This document shows, piece by piece, positions 6,288 through 8,202 of a stretch of DNA of 8,202 nt. Position 1 is the stretch's first letter. Every line of letters begins with the position of its first letter. A model generated the notes under the pieces. The model was not told the DNA's origin and did no database searches. It was given only the letters and a program-made list of their open reading frames with translations. A program made the translations under genes and the position numbers. Origin of the DNA: Herminiimonas sp. (GTDB taxonomy: Bacteria > Pseudomonadota > Gammaproteobacteria > Burkholderiales > Burkholderiaceae); the NCBI GenBank assembly GCA_014377155.1, contig JACMQD010000238.1, positions 1 to 8,202 on the forward strand. Direction: 5' to 3'.

Positions 6288-7500
6288 CTTTGCTGAGTGA
6301 GTTTTGAGTGACTCGCTTCATTTTTGCGTCATGTTTCAAACTTTGAAGCGTTGCGTTTTCCCTAGACGACCTTTCTTTTATTTTCTGCAGAGCATCGAAA
6401 ATTTCGACCAGTTGAGCCACGCTGTAATGCGCTGTCATTGTCCGATTGCTGTGCCATAAAATGGCATCCTGCGTGCGGTCGGCGACGTTCGCTTCCCGCA
6501 GTCTCATGCCGACCGTATGCCGAAGATCGTGCACATGAAGATCGCCTAAACACGCTTTTAATCTTGCGTTCTGCCAAGCAGTATTGTTCATGCATTCTAT
6601 CGGCGCGTACTGCATGGTCGGCTCGAGGTGCGTATTTTTGACGCGTTCTCGTCTATATACGAAAACGTGCGTATCGCTTTTGCCACGCATCGACTCAATA
6701 ACTGCCTGCGCTGCGTCGTTGCACACGACCACTTGCTCTGTGACATGCTTGTCTTCTCCTTTGACATGCTCAACCGGAACAGTAAAAATCGAGTTTCCGC
6801 CAATCGGTTCAATATCTTGCAGCTCCCAAGACCACTGCAGATTGCAGATTACGTCATCGCGCAGCCCGGTATTTAAGCAAAAAAGCGCCATTTTCTGCAG
6901 GTGCGAAGGTAGTGCAGACATGAGCCGTTGTTGCTCATCCCATTGTATCGGCCGAGGTTCGCGCGAATCGCTTAGCGGTAGAAGAGTGATCATTGGCGCA
7001 GTCGATAGCCAAGTCATGTTGTTTTCATCTCTCCAGTCGCCTGCAGCGAGATTCAAAATGCGACGCACGATCGCCAAAGTATGATTGATCGTCTTGTTTT
7101 TGATCCGGCGCTCTTCGTATTGGTCTTTGCCGATTTTTACTCGAACAGTCTGAGCCTTTCGCGCCTGGATGAATTTCTGGAGTGTCCCGTTGTGAATTGC
7201 ATCGAGCTGCATATGACCGATGAAAGGCATGACCGGCATCAGGTGATATACATCAGTTTTCAAAGAAGTTTTTTTCTCGAAAATTTGCAAATACTTAGTC
7301 GCTGCTTCATCAAACGTGTGACTAACATGACGCCCCGGCGTAGTCTTTTCGCGAATTCTCGTTACTGAAGCGCTTAGATACTCTTCTGCATCTTCAAAAC
7401 TTTTGAAGCCGCGCTGTTGAATGCGCTCTTTTCTGAATTTTTTGTCGACTTTGTATCCGTCACTAAGTTTTTGAATGCCCGGGGTACTTGTGCTCGCCAT
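6274..7500 (-). CDS. Site-specific tyrosine recombinase (island/phage integrase)
   Basis: A 408-residue integrase. Residues about 1-57 form a small basic arm-binding region (GYKVDKKFRKERIQQRGFKS). Residues about 60-160 form the helical core-binding domain, and about 185-365 the catalytic domain. The full catalytic set is visible: R214 in LNTGLRDDVICNLQW, a probable K248 in VEHVKGEDKHV, H324 and R327 in HVHDLRHT, H350 in LWHS, and nucleophile Y359 in MTAHYSVA. A basic tail of about 45 residues follows. The enzyme should insert and, with an excisionase, excise the element at the adjacent tRNA-Arg. The ATG at 7498-7500 has a near-perfect AGGAGG seven bases upstream, so the start is firm. The gene lies partly inside the preceding small gene in another frame, and its 3' end overlaps the tRNA terminator. 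It appears intact and potentially active. Confidence 0.95.
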   Translation of the reverse strand: MASTSTPGIQKLSDGYKVDKKFRKERIQQRGFKSFEDAEEYLSASVTRIREKTTPGRHVSHTFDEAATKYLQIFEKKTSLKTDVYHLMPVMPFIGHMQLDAIHNGTLQKFIQARKAQTVRVKIGKDQYEERRIKNKTINHTLAIVRRILNLAAGDWRDENNMTWLSTAPMITLLPLSDSREPRPIQWDEQQRLMSALPSHLQKMALFCLNTGLRDDVICNLQWSWELQDIEPIGGNSIFTVPVEHVKGEDKHVTEQVVVCNDAAQAVIESMRGKSDTHVFVYRRERVKNTHLEPTMQYAPIECMNNTAWQNARLKACLGDLHVHDLRHTVGMRLREANVADRTQDAILWHSNRTMTAHYSVAQLVEIFDALQKIKERSSRENATLQSLKHDAKMKRVTQNSLSKEKRT

Positions 7501-7706
7501 TTGAAATCCTCCTGAGTTTTGACAGCCGTGCTTTGATTCGACGCTTTATATGTATCCCAAGCATTATCAACATCTACCCGCTCATAAATAATTGATGTGC
7601 CAGAGCGGATTCCACATAATTGCGGCGCAATGTGTTCATCGAAAGATTTTCTCTTCATCGCGAGATAATCGATTGCTTCTGCTTTCGTCAAGTTTCGTTT
7701 AAACAT
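7374..7706 (-). CDS. Small winged-helix excisionase-like protein overlapping integrase
   Basis: A 110-residue basic protein. Residues about 6-54 (LTKAEAIDYLAMKRKSFDEH onward, then IRSGTSIIYERVDVDNAWDTYK) resemble the MerR/AlpA-type winged helix-turn-helix of excisionases. The helix-turn-helix is followed by a wing-like 'sgtsiiYeRvDvDnawdtyk' segment. The remaining part (about 55-110) is polar, rich in Lys, Ser and Thr, and its last 42 residues are encoded by the same DNA as the integrase N-terminus in another frame. The ATG at 7704-7706 has AGGGG four bases upstream. The 127-base overlap suggests translational coupling of the two proteins. The likely role is directing excision and perhaps regulating the integrase promoter. 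The homology call is from pattern memory, and excisionases are too divergent for certainty. The C-terminal half might be a by-product of the open integrase frame. Confidence 0.7.
   Translation of the reverse strand: MFKRNLTKAEAIDYLAMKRKSFDEHIAPQLCGIRSGTSIIYERVDVDNAWDTYKASNQSTAVKTQEDFKWRAQVPRAFKNLVTDTKSTKNSEKSAFNSAASKVLKMQKSI
7508..7513 (-). promoter_or_regulatory. Strong Shine-Dalgarno of the integrase, inside the excisionase-like gene
   Basis: AGGAGG, seven bases before the integrase ATG, lies within the coding part of the overlapping upstream gene. It fixes the integrase start and implies that a ribosome translating the upstream gene will pass over and expose it. Confidence 0.85.
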
Positions 7707-7852
7707 GTATCCCCTGTTATTGGCTATCTTCTATGAATACACGTTAATACAAATTTGAATTGAGCTGTGTCGCCGGGCACTGTTTTGAGCGTTTTTTGAT
7801 AAAAATAATTATTTATTTTGTTGTTAAGACGTTTCTATTGAGCGGGCGTCGA
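7707..7852. other. AT-rich leader upstream of the xis-like/int pair
   Basis: A 146-base gap between the 100-residue gene and the excisionase-like gene. It contains a perfect 12-base palindrome AAATAATTATTT (7803-7814) within a long A/T run, and an 8-base palindrome CAAATTTG (7750-7757). No G-C stem with a T-run is seen, so there is no clear terminator. It probably carries the promoter of the xis-like/int pair, but no confident -35/-10 pair can be named; GCGACA and TATTAA, 18 bases apart on the minus strand, are a weak candidate. Confidence 0.35.
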
Positions 7853-8155
7853 TTACTTTCCTCGACTAATAATTTCTTCAATCGCACGTTTAGCAATCCA
7901 CGACCTACAAATCATTACGCATTCCTCGTCATCGCAGTCTTCTGAATAATCTCTCACAAGCTGCGTGAACTCCGGATCGATGTCTCCGTGCATCGAAGAC
8001 GCATCAAGCGAAGCCCGCATAATCGACGGAATACCGCAGGAAAACGCCAGTTCGAATCCATGAAGATACGCATATGGATTTGTCTTTAGTGATTCCCGAA
8101 ATTTCGGAATGCTATCAATCGTAATTTTCCGTTGCCGGCGCGTTCCGATTTCCAT
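7853..8155 (-). CDS. Unrecognised 100-residue island protein
   Basis: I do not recognise this protein. It is probably soluble, with no signal peptide or membrane segment. The basic start (MEIGTRRQRK) leads to a helical region (IPKFRESLKTNPYAYLHGFE), a mixed centre, and an acidic cysteine-bearing stretch SEDCDDEECVMICRSW (C74, C79, C83; another at C40). It ends with a charged helix AKRAIEEIISRGK. The cysteine spacing (x4, x3) matches no standard zinc-finger pattern I know. The ATG at 8153-8155 has GAGGA nine bases upstream, which supports translation; the frame stays open to the window edge, so a longer product is possible but less likely. It sits five bases after the stop of the preceding gene and should be cotranscribed with it. 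Its place in the island suggests an accessory or regulatory role, but no function can be given. Confidence 0.7.
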   Translation of the reverse strand: MEIGTRRQRKITIDSIPKFRESLKTNPYAYLHGFELAFSCGIPSIMRASLDASSMHGDIDPEFTQLVRDYSEDCDDEECVMICRSWIAKRAIEEIISRGK

Positions 8156-8160
8156 TTTTA

Positions 8161-8202
8161 TCAGTCCTCGACAATTTTTTCGATCACGACAATCACGCGC
8201 CG
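8161..8202 (-). CDS. C-terminal end of an upstream island gene (partial)
   Basis: The last 13 codons of a minus-strand frame enter from the right edge and read RRVIVVIEKIVED before a TGA (8163-8161). The stop is five bases before the next ATG, and its final codons contain the GAGGA Shine-Dalgarno sequence of that gene, the layout of a coupled operon. Too short to identify, and a chance open frame of this length is possible; the spacing is the main support. Confidence 0.45.
   Translation of the reverse strand, partial: RRVIVVIEKIVED

Larger units (their letters stand above)
6233..8202. mobile_element. Integration end of a tRNA-Arg-inserted genomic island or prophage (partial)
   Basis: Everything from the tRNA 3' end to the right edge reads as element DNA: a complete tyrosine integrase, an overlapping excisionase-like gene, an unrecognised small gene and the end of another, all on the minus strand. 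The base composition is visibly more AT-rich than in the left half. No phage structural, conjugation or cargo gene is in view, so the kind of element cannot be decided. The far end lies outside the window. Confidence 0.75.

Noticed and set aside
6233..8202. Second copy of the tRNA 3' end, insertion sequences or CRISPR array within the window
   Set aside because: Reading through the right half showed no repeat of the tRNA end, no transposase and no regularly spaced repeats.

Overview
The window looks like a chromosomal segment of a betaproteobacterium, probably of the Oxalobacteraceae/Herminiimonas type in the Burkholderiales. This is inferred from the moderately GC-rich coding style and from protein resemblance; nothing in the window is taxonomically decisive. 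It has two halves, separated by a tRNA-Arg gene at 6156-6232.

Left half (1-6155): a signalling block with every protein gene on the minus strand. In transcription order (right to left) it holds a secreted cupredoxin-like copper protein (5181-5810), a possible 46-residue ORF (5034-5174), a membrane-anchored sensor/HAMP/GGDEF/EAL cyclic-di-GMP enzyme (2630-5026), a soluble two-PAS histidine kinase of the NarX/DegS class (1059-2483), its NarL/LuxR-type response regulator (344-994), a weak terminator, and the first 45 codons of what is probably another diguanylate cyclase (1-137). The kinase and regulator form a textbook two-component pair. The cupredoxin and the GGDEF-EAL protein are spaced like an operon. 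A plausible but unproven reading is that a periplasmic redox or copper signal feeds into c-di-GMP turnover, with a second cytoplasmic signalling route next to it.

Middle (5811-6287): a 345-base stretch with no gene, two small inverted repeats and a tRNA promoter. It leads into tRNA-Arg(ACG) with an encoded CCA end and a strong intrinsic terminator.

Right half (6233-8202): the integration end of a genomic island or prophage-like element inserted at the 3' end of tRNA-Arg, with visibly AT-richer sequence. A complete tyrosine recombinase (6274-7500) points at the tRNA. It is overlapped by 127 bases by a small winged-helix, excisionase-like gene (7374-7706). Upstream lie an unrecognised 100-residue gene (7853-8155) and the last 13 codons of another gene (8161-8202). 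The rest of the island and its far attachment site are outside the window.

Nothing here is a clearly new defence or mobile system. The points most worth checking are the copper-protein/c-di-GMP operon with its small intervening ORF, the overlapping int/xis pair, and the island boundary where the tRNA terminator is shared with the end of the integrase gene.
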